Origin: Lunularia cruciata
Taxonomy: Eukaryota; Streptophyta; Marchantiopsida; Lunulariales; Lunulariaceae
NCBI GenBank assembly: GCA_948567375.1
Contig: OX419757.1
Location: 47,306,001-47,370,000 of the forward strand
DNA length: 64,000 nt
Reading direction: 5' to 3'
Made by a program: the position numbers and the translations under genes. How positions within the stretch are numbered: position 1 is the first letter of the stretch; each line of letters begins with the position of its first letter. This document shows, in pieces, positions 19,657 through 31,110 of the stretch. Under the pieces are notes generated by a model, which saw nothing but the letters and a program-made list of their open reading frames with translations, ran no database searches and was not told the origin of the DNA.

Positions 19657-21400
19657 TCAAAGACTCCTATCTTCTTGAACCACATTCCCAAAGAGATTAA
19701 AGAACCATCATTAACAATCCAAGTGTAAGCCGCACTTCTCTTTAACTAAGGACCAATACAAGCACACAAGTAGACACCAAGTGACATTCAATAAGGAACA
19801 TAAACATCACCTGAAATGCAGGTAAGCATTTAGATGGCAAGTAACATGCTTAAGGAAAGTCAAGTGTAGGAAACCAACTCTATGGGAATCAAGTCCAGGA
19901 CAACAAAGAAGACAAGGAAATTGAACATGCTATCACTTCTTCTCTAGACCTTTGTTTGTCAAAATTTTGGTGTCAATGGAAAGCTCTTGAGAATGTACTA
20001 CCTACAAGATGATGGATGCAATTTTTGGATCAATAACCATAGAGAAATCAGCCCTGAAAATAATTGTGGGATTTCTTGTGTGAATCAAGCTATGGGATTC
20101 CTAAAGGATTGTCACTATAGGATGCCATGTGGGATTTGATTGCGGGATTCTATTTACAAGAATGAAGTTTGGGAAGAAACATCAATTCAACTAGTTGTAA
20201 CTTCTTCTATAGACCTATAGTTGCAACATGATGTCTATGAAAAGCTCTCAAGAAGACATTTCCAATGAAATTGAAGCATGCACTATTTGGCCTAATAATC
20301 ATAGAGAAAATAAAATTGATGTGAATTGTGAGATTGATTACAAGATGCCTTGTGGCATGTTCATTGCAAGATACACTATGGAATCCAATTATAGTGTTCT
20401 TCCTATGAGAATCAAGTTTGAGAAGATAGGAAAATTCAATTTATGTAACTTCTTCTCTAGAGCTTTGTGTGCCATGATTTTTTTTTATCTAAAAAGAAGC
20501 TCTTGAGAAAGCATTTCCAACAAGATAAAGCATGCTCTAGTTGGACTAGTAACCATGAAGAAAACATTCTTGACATGAATTGTGGGATTCTCTAAGAGAT
20601 ACATTGCAAGGTAACTTATAGGATCCAATTGCGGGATTCTAGAACCCTATGGGAATCAAGTCCAAGAATATAGAGAAATTAACTAGTTGTAATTTCTTCT
20701 TTACATCTACATTTGCCACCAAGTTTGGTGTTTATGAAAAGCTCTTGAGAAGACTTTTCCACAAGATGAATCATGCAATATTTGGACCAATAACCACAAA
20801 GAAAATAGTCCCAATGTGAAATGTGGGATTCATTATGAGAGACCTTATGGGATGCTTACTTCAAGATTCATTGTGAGATCTAACTACTAGACTCTCCTTA
20901 CTAGAATCAAATCCAAGAAGACAAGGAAATTCAATTGGCTATAACCTGTTCTTTAGACCTCCTCTATTTGCCACAATTTTGATATCTATGGTAAATTCTT
21001 GAGAAGATGTTTTGCACAAGATGAAGCAAACCTTGTTTTGACCAATAACCATGGTGAAAAAAACCATGAAGTGAACTGAAAAATTCCATATAGGAAACCC
21101 TACAAGATGCCCTACAAGATTGACCTTATGGGATGCCGTGTAGGATTCTCACTATGGGATGCCTTGTAGGACTTGAATGTAAGATTCTCATTACAAGAAT
21201 CATGTTTGGGAAGACATGGAGAACAAACTTGTCATAACTTCTTCTTGAGACCTTTTTTTGCCACAATTTTGGTATTTACAAAAAATCTTGAGAAAATGCT
21301 TCCAATGAGATGAAGCTTGCCTTGTTTGGACACATATCCATCATCCCAGGCATGAATTTCCTATACCTTAGCCAATAAATCAATGTGTAGTTAGCTAGCC
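19657..21400 (-). repeat. 3' LTR of F with ~250-bp tandem repeats
   Basis: Six diverged units, each anchored by a block like CTTCTCTAGACCTTTGTTTG...AAGCTCTTGAGAA, start near 19941, 20205, 20450, 20695, 20945 and 21237 (spacing 245-292 bp). Between anchors are GTGGGATTC, GATGCC and CAAGATGAAGCATG motifs. The matching array in the right LTR begins at 34637. The inner limit is approximate. Confidence 0.72.
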
Positions 21401-22100
21401 AATAGTCCAGATTTCCAAAGGGATTACATTCCAAGTTGATACTATTTCTTCAAAAGGCATAATAGGCCTTTGTGCGTACATCACTTCATATGACATGTAA
21501 CCTATCATTGAACTATGTGTAGGTTTATCAACCCCTAAAGAAAAGGGTAGTAATTTAGGCTATTGATGCATCCTCCTATCACAATCTTTAACCAAAGCTT
21601 TCACTACTAATGAATAATCTCTCTCCACTTTTCTAGTTCCTTTTAGATTGTAAGCAATAGTTAAAGATAAATGCACTCAATTGCATGCATACATGCACTC
21701 AATTGCATGAGATAAATTCCTTGGCCTCAATTGCATCCAATTGATCTCTATCTATAACAACATTCCTCACAAACTCATATTGGCATATAATCTTCTCCAA
21801 AAAGAACCACAAAAACAACTTTTGTGCTCTTGGTTGTTAAAGCTTTCAGTTCCGTATGTAAGATCCTTTTGAGCAAGAATCAAGTATCATCTCTGCCAAA
21901 CTCCCTTAGGCATCACAATAGTATCTGCTAAAAATAACTACCTATAGTGCACGGCCAATGGATATGTTGGATGAAGCCTCGCCTTATACCTAATAGTGGA
22001 ATAATATTGACAAGTCTCACAAGTACTAACAAATGAAACTATAGCTTGATACATTTTTTCCCCGATACTTTTCCTTCAGTCTAGAAAATGTAACCCATAC
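21400..22100 (-). pseudogene. Integrase C-terminal relic of F
   Basis: The minus strand around 21430-21620 reads SLVKALVKDCDRRMHQ, SSMIGYMSYEVMYAQRPIMPF and WNVIPLEIW, the late integrase pattern (STGYSPFELVYGR-like) of this type of Gypsy element. The catalytic core further right is too decayed to assign. Many stops. Confidence 0.6.
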
Positions 22101-22153
22101 ACTTAGATGCCATGCCCAAATGCTATCATGACATTCCCCAATCAGTTGAGTCT

Positions 22154-22546
22154 TCATTTCAAGACTACAAAAAAATTTCTAAGGGATTGGACAAAAAAAC
22201 TTAAGATGCTTCCACAAAAATCCATCTCCCAAGCAGTAGATGTATGCCTTCCTTCTATCCCTTTGAAAAACTCATTTGTCCAACCTTCTTGACTATTGAG
22301 AGTGCTGAAGTACTTCCTAGTCAACAGAAATTCTTCTTCATACAAATCATTAGAGAAAGATTCAAGAGAAAAGACAATGTGCTCACCAATATCTCCTACT
22401 ATTGTTATATTGCTCAAGTACTTCCCAATTGACAACCATTCTCCTTCATAAAAATCTTTAGAGAAAAGAGCAAAGACAACATGCTCACCAATATCCCCTA
22501 CTATTGTTATGGTGTAGAAGTTATTCTCAAACACAATCTTCTTCAC
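22154..22546 (-). pseudogene. RNase H-integrase linker of F with internal duplication
   Basis: A 130-codon open frame with two copies of a ~34-residue unit: TIVGDIGEHVVFALFS...YEGEWLSIGKYLS and TIVGDIGEHIVFSLES...YEEEFLLTRKYFS. The unit resembles the linker with a YEGEW...IGRFL signature of Gypsy elements in this divergent group. The duplication (about 22310-22410 and 22415-22515) is directly visible. Confidence 0.65.
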
Positions 22547-22689
22547 TCATCATTTCTTGCTTATTATAGAACCTTGCTTTGGATGCATCCACTGGCTAAT
22601 TTATGGTTTTCCACCTCCATATCCACAATAACATGTTAGCCACCAGATTTCCCATTGTAGGAATGTGCTTAAACTCTAGATTCAACATC

Positions 22690-23890
22690 TTGATATATGC
22701 TATCCATCTAAGCATAACAACATCTGGATTTGAACCAACTTGTGATTATAATAAGTAGTGACAAACAATCTATTTCCACAATCAATGGTGCTCTTATGAA
22801 GTACTTCTTATCTACCTTTAGAGTTGGAACTATCTCCCATAACTCCCTCTTAACTTGATGATAATCTTGCTGCCTTTGGTTTAAAACCATAGCAAAAATC
22901 TGACCACATATCTTTGGCCATCCTCATTCTCTTGTCTTACAACCCAACCAACACCAATAGGACTAGTATCAATTTTAAGAAAGACATACTTATCTCCATT
23001 GTAGGATGCCTTCCTCAACTTTGGTGCAAAAACTAGTAATTTCTTCAACTCTTGTACTACTAGTTTTTGCACCAATGATGAGTTGGAAATTCTCTTCTTT
23101 CCTTAGTAGTTGATATAAAGGATCTGCCACGTGTGCAAAGTGAGGAATCCAAGTCTTATAAAATAAACAAGCACCTAAAAACCTTCTAAATTTTGTCCTA
23201 GTGTTACATATTTTATGAATGCTCCCTATGGCTTGCAGTTTCTCTAGACTTGGCTTCTTGCCATAAGGTCCAGAAAAATGCCCAACTATAGGTACTTCAT
23301 GAACCTCAAAGGTCAACTTATCTTATGATAATGTCAAATGTAATTCCTCTTGTCTTGAAAAAATTATTTCACAATCTATTATGTGATTAACAACCAATTT
23401 AATATATCCAAATGTTCATCCTTGTTTATTTCTTCACATGCTTTAATAGGTACATCATCTAAGAATAGCATAGTTTTCTCTCAAATGAATTCCCCAAAAA
23501 CTCTCTGCATACCATTCATCATATGGGCTATAGAATTTGTGGCTCCTTGAGATAAGGAACACATCTTCATCAAACCCAATGGTGTCTTCATTGTTGTTAA
23601 ATCTCTACTCTTCTTAGCCAATTGAAATTGATCATATCCAAAACATAGATCCTCCATAGAATACATGGATCTACTTGGAAACTCCTTTGCAAATTCCTCT
23701 AGTATAGGTCCCACACCTATGTTCCTAATGGTAACTTGGTCCACAAGTTTCATATATTGTATAAACCTAAGTTTTCCATTCTTTTTAGGAATTATAAACC
23801 ACTGAATAGAATATGGAGCAAAAGATAGCTCTAAAATTCCCATTTGAACCTTCTCATTCAATAAAGCAACAAGTTTGGAAAATGAGCTTT
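22690..23890 (-). pseudogene. Reverse transcriptase-RNase H of F
   Basis: RT (23481-23861): WFIIPKKNGKLRFIQ, SMEDLCFGYDQFQLA, TTMKTPLGLMKMC, QGATNSIAHMMNGMQ, then LFLDD (about 23450-23465), the catalytic box. Connection: KFRRFLGACLFYKTWIPHFA. RNase H: VFLKIDTSPIGVGWVV, NQRQQDYHQVKRELWEIV, VEIDCLSLL. The order is complete but several frameshifts break it. Confidence 0.75.
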
Positions 23891-24552
23891 AGGAGTAGGA
23901 ATTGGTCTCAAATTCCATGGACCATGCAGAATTGTGAAAATAATCATAGGTGATAGAATGTTTAGATCAACACAATGTATTTCTACTGGCTGAAAATCAA
24001 TGGCTTTACAATTTTTGGATATGATTTATTTTCTTCATCCATAAGAAAATTTCCTTCTCCAAGTTTCAACATCTTCAATGTCTCCTTTGAAAACTCATGA
24101 CCTACCCTTGTAGGCCTCTTAGACTTTGCTCCTTTGTTGTTTGCCCAACTATTGTAGCAAATCCACAAGTAGTGGCTAAGCAATTGGATTCACCTTCTTG
24201 TCAATAGTTTTATACTTTGTCTCAACCACAACCTCTTGGTACTGAAAACTTCTCTTCTTTTTGCTAAAAGCATCCACTATATCATAAACCTTGTTGAAGC
24301 TTTTATGTATAATGGTTTTTTCATACATGTTTGTAGAATCATTGCAAATCTTTGACAATGTACTCAAATCATGCAAGAAATACTGCTCTTCCAAAATTCC
24401 TAAAACAAATTCTCCTTCATCTATTTCTTTTTCTTCCATCAACACACATTTCATATTTCTAACATACATTACTAACAAACATTTCATATTTCTAACATAC
24501 ATTTCATACTTCTTCCTATTTTAAAATTTTCCTCTCTAGTAAATGATACACA
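23891..24552 (-). pseudogene. Gag-protease region of F, part left of element D
   Basis: Low-similarity coding remnants (24176-24502 and 23983-24183 open, minus strand). The first contains a 33-bp duplication giving MYVRNMKC twice. No catalytic motif is readable. It continues to the right of D at 30263. Confidence 0.5.
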
Positions 24553-24557
24553 ACTAT
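24553..24557. repeat. Target-site duplication ACTAT, left copy (element D)
   Basis: ACTAT at 24553-24557 and 30258-30262 flank the two LTRs of D. Confidence 0.92.
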
Positions 24558-25006
24558 TGTAAAAGACCGAATCCGAGGAGAGAAATAGGAGAATGGAAAC
24601 TCACATTGGGACACTTGAATGAGGGAAAACTACAAATGCCTAGCATGAGCTTTGGCTTTGGTATTTATAGGTAGCATACAAGGCCCTTCAGAAGCTTCTC
24701 AAGAAGCTTCCTCAAGCCGCTTTCTTAGAGTGCAAGCCAAGTTAGCTAGGAAGCTTCTCAAGAAGCTTCCTTCTAGAAGCTGCCTACTTGGCGTGCAAGC
24801 TAAGCTAGTTGGAAGCTTCTAGAAGCTTCCTTCTAGAAGCTACTTACTTAAGGTGCAAGCTAAGCTAACCGGGAAGCTTCCCAAGAAGCTTCCTAGATAC
24901 TTCCGGAATCTTCTAGGCTACTTTGTCTTATGTGCTACTTCATAAGCCCGACTACTTCATCGCGAAACTCCAGACTAACTTTGTTGCTAAACTCCATATT
25001 GTTACA
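24558..25006 (-). repeat. 3' LTR of element D
   Basis: 449 bp, minus strand TGTAACAATATGG to CTTTTACA. Heat-shock arrays GAAGCTTCTAGAAGCTTC (24812-24829) and TTCCGGAATCTTC (24901-24913) lie upstream of the TATA box near 24663-24670. Confidence 0.93.
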
Positions 25007-25020
25007 TGTTCCCCCACCGC
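25007..25020 (-). other. Polypurine tract of element D
   Basis: Minus strand GCGGTGGGGGAACA immediately before the 3' LTR. Confidence 0.85.
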
Positions 25021-25900
25021 TAGTTGGTGACGTCCTTGTCACCAGTGAAGCTTCAAATTCTTGGATGGCCGTCTGTGCATTCTAGAGGTGAGAAAGAGGT
25101 TCCTAGGTGCCATCATGAAGGGGTTACCCTTTCCACAGGACCTTGTACTCTGTATGTTGGCAACGGCCTCGTTGGATATGGCGACGCGCAAGGATACAAT
25201 CAACTTCGTACTCCTCATGATCATTGATAGGGACAAGAAGAGGGGGAAGTTGGACTCAAGAGGAAAAGGAAGAGGGGTTAGGAACAAAGGGTTTCAACTT
25301 GGAAACATGAGAGATAGGATGGATACGCATGTGATAAGGTAAGGCAAGTCGATAAGCAACAAGAGAGACAATTTGGGTGATATCAAAGGGTCATATCCAG
25401 TTAGGGGCAAGTTTACAAAGTTGGGTATCAAGTGGGAGAGGGAGGTTATTGGAGGATAACATGACCTTATCACCAACTTCAAAGGTGAGATCATGATGAT
25501 GGAGGTCCGCATATTTTTTTTGGCAATTTTGAGCAACAAGGAGGTGAGACTTGGCTTGTTGGAGCGATTGGGATATAGTGGTCAAGAATGTAGAAGTATG
25601 AGGAACCTGATATGGAGGAGGAGCAAGAAGAGAATCTGGAACAAGCGGATCTTGACCAAAATTGAGAAAGAAGGGAGAAAATCCGGTGCTTGCCTATTTG
25701 GAATTGTTGTAGGCAAATTCTACAGCTGCAAGACATTCATCCCAATTGGTATGGTGGACATTGACAAAGGCCCGCAACATATCCTCCAATGTACGATTTG
25801 CACGTTTGGTTTGTCCATCAGTTTGAGGATGATAGGCCGTGGACAAAGCAAGCTTGGTGCCAAGTATCTGGAAGAGTGCTTGCCAAAACTTCCCGGTAAA
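25021..25900 (-). pseudogene. Integrase C-terminus and chromodomain of element D
   Basis: Continues the frame of 25901-27469 after one TGA stop: HPQTDGQTK, FVNVHHTNWDECL, then TTISQSLQQAKSHLLVAQN, FEVGDKVMLSSNNLPLPL and APNWI (25391-25585). The chromodomain lies near 25100-25220 (YKVLWKGYP region in B), here frame-disturbed. The GPY/F module and chromodomain tether integration to chromatin. Confidence 0.85.
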
Positions 25901-27469
25901 TCAAGGATCACGGTCAGAGATGAGTACATGTGGCATCCCATGATGCTTGAAGACATTGTAGAAGTAGATTTGTGCTAAGGTTGGGGCATCCACGGTATCA
26001 TAGGTTGGTGCCAAGAGGATTTGCTTACTAAGCTTATCCAAAAACGCCACAATTGCGGTGTGTCCTTGTTTTGTCTTTGGCAAGGATGTGATGAGATCCA
26101 AGCTCACATGCTCCCAGTCAGCGGATGGAATGGTGAGTGGTTGAAGGAGTCCACTCGGCTTCTGGTTACTGGCCTTGTTACGTTGGCAGCTCTCACACGA
26201 TCTGACAAATTCTTGAACATCTCGTGTCATGTTGGGCCACCACCATTGACGTTGGAGGGTACCCAAGGTCTTATCCACACCCATGTGACCAACGATGGGT
26301 AAATCATGGGCTTCTTGAAGGTGCACAAGTTGAAGATCACCTTTGGCTAGAACATAGATCCGGTCAGCATGGAATAGAAGGCCTTCCTTGAAGGAGAAGG
26401 TGTTGTACTCCCTGTCACCTATTGTTAAACGACCATGTATCATTTGGAAGAAAATATGTTCTTGTAGAGCTAACCAAAACTTGTTATGGATCTTGGGGTC
26501 AATTGACACGGTCGTTATTGCTGCCGTGATGAGAGGAAGGGACTTCAAATCAGGTTGTCGTGATAGAGCATCAGGGATGACATAGAACCAACCTGGTTTG
26601 TACTCAAGTTTGATGTCGAACAATTGAAGTTGCTCTTCCCATCGATGATGTTGACTCTTCATGTGCTCTAGGTGTAAGGTTTGCAACAATGGCCTATGAT
26701 CAATTCGCATGATCACTTGTTTCCCCAAGAGATAATGCCTCCATACCTTGGTGGCATATACCATTGCAAGTTGTTCTTGATCTCGAGTAGAGTAATTTCT
26801 TTGAGCTGTATTTAGTAGGCGAGACACAAAAGCAATGGGATGTAGCCCATCTGGAAATTCTTGTTGCAACACAACTCCAATTGCAAAGTTAGAAGTATCA
26901 AAATCAACCACACAAGGCAGTTGAGGATCATATGGTTGAAGAATGGGTCTTGAAGACACCATATGTTTCAACTTCTGGAATGCTTCTTCATGTTTGGTGT
27001 TCCATTGGAAGCTTGAGTTCTTTCCCAAGAGATCAGTCAATGGTGCAGCCACATGTGCATAATAATGGATGAACCGCCGGAAAAAACTGGCCAATCCATT
27101 GAATGCTTGTACTTCTATAGCATCCTTTGGGGTAAGCCAATCAGTAATGGCCTTTATCTTCTCTTCTTCCATCTTGATCCCCTCTGATGAGATCTTATGA
27201 CCCAAGAAGGTAACCTCCTTCTGCCAAAAAGCACACTTCGACTTCTTGCAGTAAAATTTCCATTGTCGTAGTCGTCTTAGGACTTCTTGCACATGATTCA
27301 CATGTTCTGCCTTTGTCTTGCTATAGATTAAGATATCATCCAAGAACACCACCACTGACCCATCCAATAGTCTATCCAACACCCAATGCATTTGATCCAT
27401 GAAGACTGCTGGAGCATTAGTGAGTCCGAAAGGTAGAACTCTCCACTCAAATGTCCATACCTTGTGCAA
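25901..27469 (-). pseudogene. RT (palm/thumb)-RNase H-integrase segment of element D, 522 codons open
   Basis: The longest open frame in the window. [25 protein letters not shown] catalytic box at 27335-27346, FLGHKISSEGI. RNase H: PCVVDFDTSNFAIGVVL, NYSTRDQEQLAMVYA, DHRPLL, PDALSRQ. Integrase: HDLPIVGHMGVDKTL with CESCQRNK (zinc domain), SLDLITSLP (first Asp) and LISDRDP (second Asp), then a TGA stop. Its start is not a true start: it enters from the frameshift near 27449. Without the two lesions it would join the gag-pol frame. Confidence 0.9.
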
Positions 27470-28002
27470 AAGGCAGTCTTTTTCACATCCTCTTTATCAA
27501 TTGGAATTTGCCAATAGCCGCTACAAAGATCCAACTTGGAAAAGTAACGTGCTCCACTCAGTTGATCAAGTAAGTCATTGATCCGAGGCAAGGGATATGC
27601 ATTCTTCACGGTTTGCTTATTGAGCCCACGGTAATCAATACAGAAACAAAGTCCTCCATCCTTCTTTGGAACAAATAGTACCGATGCTCCCCAAGGAGAG
27701 GTACTATGTCGTAAGAAATCCTTCTCCAACAACTCTGTAAGTGTTGTTTGCAACTCCTCTAACTCCTTTGGTGAGAGCTGATAGATTGGTCTACTCACTG
27801 GAGTACTCCCTGGTAATAGCTCGATCTTGAAGGGCATACCTCGATCGGAGGGTAATCCCTTTGGCAAATCATCCGAAAACACATCTGCAAACTCCTGAAC
27901 TATCCGATCAACCATTGCTTGATGCGGCACTTGGCCCTCCTCAGATTGTTCTTGTGCAATCGGCTTGATCCATACCGCAAATACAGACTTATCTTCCTCC
28001 AA
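27328..28002 (-). pseudogene. RT N-terminal half of element D
   Basis: From the last spacer repeat: [77 protein letters not shown], then out of frame after RYGH because one A is missing in the CTCAAATG run. It overlaps the next RT segment in another frame. Confidence 0.9.
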
Positions 28003-28005
28003 AGC

Positions 28006-28605
28006 TTACTCTATGGCTGCTTCCTTAACAAACTTCCCTTCTAGGGACTCATCTCTCTTCCAAGCATGCTCCATGGTTGCCTTCCTGGCAAACTTCCCAT
28101 CTTGGGACTCATCTCCCTTCCAGATTTGCTCTATGACTACCTTCTTGACAAACTTCCCATCTTGGGACTGACTATTCTTAGGTGTCTTACTCAGAGGTGC
28201 TGGACAACCTAATCGGAAATTCCTACCTTGGTGTTGTACTTGAATTTGACGTCGGGTCCAATCAAATTGAACCTTATGACATTCAAGCCAAGGTAGACCC
28301 AGAATGATATCATAGTATAGAGGTGCCACTACAAACCTCATACACTCCAAATACTCCTTCCCAATCTTGAAGGTAATAGGATGCGAGGTGCAGACTGTAG
28401 AACCTTTTCTACCATCTGCTATCATTAAACTACTTCCAATCACTGGCTTGATAGGAATACCCAATTCCTTTGCTTCTTGCATAGACATGCAATTCTCTGA
28501 ACTTCCAGAATCAACCAAAATCCTACAACCCCGATTAGATATCGTACCTTGCAAGTGAAGCAAACTTGCATAGGTCGAGCCTTCAATCCCATTAGAACTA
28601 ATCAA
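28006..28605 (-). pseudogene. Aspartic protease and spacer repeats of element D
   Basis: Protease: GTISNRGCRILVDSGSSENC with the intact catalytic Asp-Ser-Gly (28501-28512), and DIILGLPWLE. Then FDWTRRQIQVQHQGRNF and three 20-residue repeats (GKFVKK..IEQIWKGDES, GKFARK..MEHAWKRDES, GKFVKE..IE), exactly 60 bp apart (anchors at 28031, 28091, 28151). The protease would cleave the Gag-Pol polyprotein. The best-preserved protease of the family in the window. Confidence 0.9.
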
Positions 28606-28639
28606 ACTCCCTGAAGGTGTCTCAAAATCTCCTATTGGG

Positions 28640-29537
28640 ATTCTTCGTTTCCCTGATCATTCTTGTCCACAAACTCCATCTAGGCAACTTGTTGAGATTG
28701 CCCATTCCTAAGTGGACATTCAGCAATGCAATGTCCAACTTGGCGACAATAAAAGCAACCTCCATTTTGTCATAATCTTTCTTTATCTGCTATGCCAAGT
28801 GGTCTTCGCTGGATAGCATCAATCTCCATTGGTACCGGTTCTTGCACTCGTGCATAATGTACTGGTAGGCTTTGTGTAGGTCGAAGTCGAGACCAATTTG
28901 TCACAACCAAGGAATCAAAATGCTCAGCCAATTGCATAGCTTCTTCTACGTTTTGTGGCTCCCGCATGGTCACCTCCAATTTGGTTCGTGACTTCAATCC
29001 TTGCACAAATCAATCCAAAACTTCACCTTCTTGGATATCTGGAATTTGCATGATGATGTTCTGAAATTGTGTGATGTAGCTTCTCACTGAGCCAATCTGC
29101 CTCAACTCCGCCAATTTATCTCGTGCGGCTCGGGTGGCATTTATCATTTGAAATTGACTTAGTATTGCATCTTTGAATTCTGCTCATGTCAAGATTGGTG
29201 GAACAATTTGTAGTTCAGCTCTTTCTACTCAAAATTGCCACCAAAGTTTTGCCACGCCATCCAATTGGCTAGAAGCCAAGAGAATTTGTTTCCGCTCGTC
29301 TTGAAGATTGGTGGCTTCAAAGTAACGTTTGCAATCAAACACAAAATTCTCCACTGTGCCTGGAAGATTCTTGCCTTCAAACACCTTGGGTTTTGGAAAT
29401 CGAATGCAATCTTCTCCATCTTGAACTGGCGCTTTGTCTTTCTGTTCTCGTCATTGCTGGTCTTGTTCATCCAACAATTGAGTAAGATGCTCGATTTGTT
29501 GTTGCATTGCAAGGATAACATCCGGTATTACCGCCAT
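28640..29537 (-). pseudogene. gag of element D
   Basis: Start ATG 29537-29535. The zinc knuckle reads CFYCRQVGHCIAEC (CX2CX4HX4C, intact) near 28720-28762, and a TAG follows at about 28680. LKSRTKLEVTMREPQNVEEAMQLAEHF is at 28770-29006. Capsid N-terminal parts at 29230-29480 contain stops. Gag and protease are in different frames in this copy but collinear in related copies. Confidence 0.85.
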
Positions 29538-29795
29538 CACTACTACTCTATTCCACTACACTCAATTTATCTAGTTGATTAACACATAGATACAACATGT
29601 CCACTGTTCTCCATAAGTTATAACTAGAAGTATCAAGGGTTCTTCTGACACGGTGATCATGTGTCGAAAATCCTGCTCAAAGCGCGAGGTGATGGATTGT
29701 GTGAAACGATGCTTTGGTAATATTTGGACATGAAATTCCCAATGGTTTGGTGGAAGTGGATTTGGTGGTCCATAAATTCCATCTATCCCATTCTT

Positions 29796-29807
29796 GCTTT
29801 GATACCA
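29796..29807 (-). other. Primer-binding site of element D (one mismatch)
   Basis: Minus strand TGGTATCAAAGC, one substitution from the initiator tRNA-Met complement TGGTATCAGAGC seen in A, B, C and E3. Confidence 0.88.
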
Positions 29808-29808
29808 A

Positions 29809-30257
29809 TGTAAAAGACCGAATCCAAGGAGAGAAATAGGAGAATGGAAACTCACATTGGGACACTTGAATGAGGGAAAACTCCGAATGCCTAGCATGAG
29901 CTTTGGCTTTGGTATTTATAGGTAGCATACAAGGCCCTTGAGAAGCTTCTCAAGAAGCTTCCTTAAGCTGATTTCTTAGAGTGCAAGCCAAGTTAGCTAG
30001 GAAGCTTCTCAAGAAGCTTCCTTCTAGAAGCCGCCTACTTGGCGTGCAAGCTAAGCTAGTTGGAAGCTTCTAAAAGCTTCCTTCTAGAAGCTACTTACTT
30101 AAGGTGCAAGCTAAGCTTACCGGGAAGCTTCCCAAGAAGCTTCCTAGATACTTCCAGAATCTTCTAGGCTACTTTGTCTTATGTGCTACTTCGTAAGCCC
30201 GACTACTTCGTCGCTAAACTCCCGACTAACTTTGTTGCTAAACTCCATATTGTTACA
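29809..30257 (-). repeat. 5' LTR of element D
   Basis: 449 bp, TATA box at 29913-29920 (minus). One heat-shock array is damaged here (GAAGCTTCTAAAAGCTTC) while TTCCAGAATCTTC (30152-30164) remains a perfect three-unit element. Confidence 0.93.
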
Positions 30258-30262
30258 ACTAT

Positions 30263-31110
30263 CCTATGTGATACTCACAAAATCTATTCAGTAGAACTTA
30301 TCTTCTTCACCCTTGTGAAGCAAGAATCCATGGTAATTAGTGGCACCACATTCTTGCCTTGTACTAGCACCTCTTAAAAATCCTCTTCCTCAAGAACAAT
30401 AGCACACTCCTTTTGTATCCTAGGTAAGGACATATCCCTCAAGTTGTCCCTATTTTGGTGATGGTTTGCACAAACAAGTATGAATTGGACTGCCTTTGTG
30501 CCATCCTTACTCCTTATCTGAGTATATGTAGATCAATCATCTAGAACCTTGGTCTCCATCCTTAGTCCAGAAATATAAGGCTAACCCAACAAGGCTGGAT
30601 ATGTAGCCTTCTCATGAATAAAGAAATTTTGGGAAGCACAAACATCCCCAATGGCCACCTTAATATTAGAACATGCCCCATACAACCCACTTCTACTATC
30701 ATTCATCCCTCTGACTTTCCAATCATGATGATTATCAATAAGCGATAGCTCTTTATTGTTAAAATCCTCCTTAAAATTAGATTTAATTCTGAACCATGAT
30801 CAATCAAGCTACTACCAGTTCTTCCAATCCTTCCTACTTAGCTAACATTTTTGCTGTAGCTCTTGTTGAATGGTTAAGGCTAGAATGGCTTACCAACTCC
30901 TTTGCTCCACCATCAACTTCAAACTTCACTTGATGGGTTTCATTGGTAGGTTTGGAGTGAAGGCATTTAGCACATCTATCCTCTCCGCCCATTACTTTGC
31001 CATGATAAACTTTTAAAGTTTGAGTTTTGTGCAATCTAGGCCCTTCAACCACATGCCACTTTCTCTTGGTTATATCATGTTTTTTTATGAATCTCCCACT
31101 TGGCAATGCA
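30263..31110 (-). pseudogene. Gag-protease region of F, part right of element D
   Basis: Degraded coding sequence; 30834-31106 is open for 90 codons (KKHDITKRKWHVVEGPRLHK, EDRCAKCLHSKP) without a clear known domain. Placed in F by orientation and position between the RT (left) and the gag remnant at 32534-32761 (right). Confidence 0.5.

Larger units (their letters stand above)
24558..30257 (-). mobile_element. Complete chromovirus-type Ty3/Gypsy element D (5.70 kb), best preserved of its family
   Basis: 449-bp LTRs, primer-binding site, polypurine tract, ACTAT duplications and all domains on the minus strand. The main lesions are a frameshift between gag and protease, a one-base deletion in RT near 27449 (CTCAAATG where B has CTCAAAATG) and a CGA-to-TGA stop after LISDRDP in integrase. 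LTRs differ at roughly 3 percent of sites by eye. Inserted in element F. Confidence 0.95.

Noticed and set aside
19941-21300. Regularly spaced repeats as a possible CRISPR array
   Set aside because: Units are about 250 bp, diverged, and lie in plant LTRs; CRISPR repeats are short, near-identical and prokaryotic.
25493-25978. 161-codon plus-strand open frame
   Set aside because: Antisense to integrase of D, as above.
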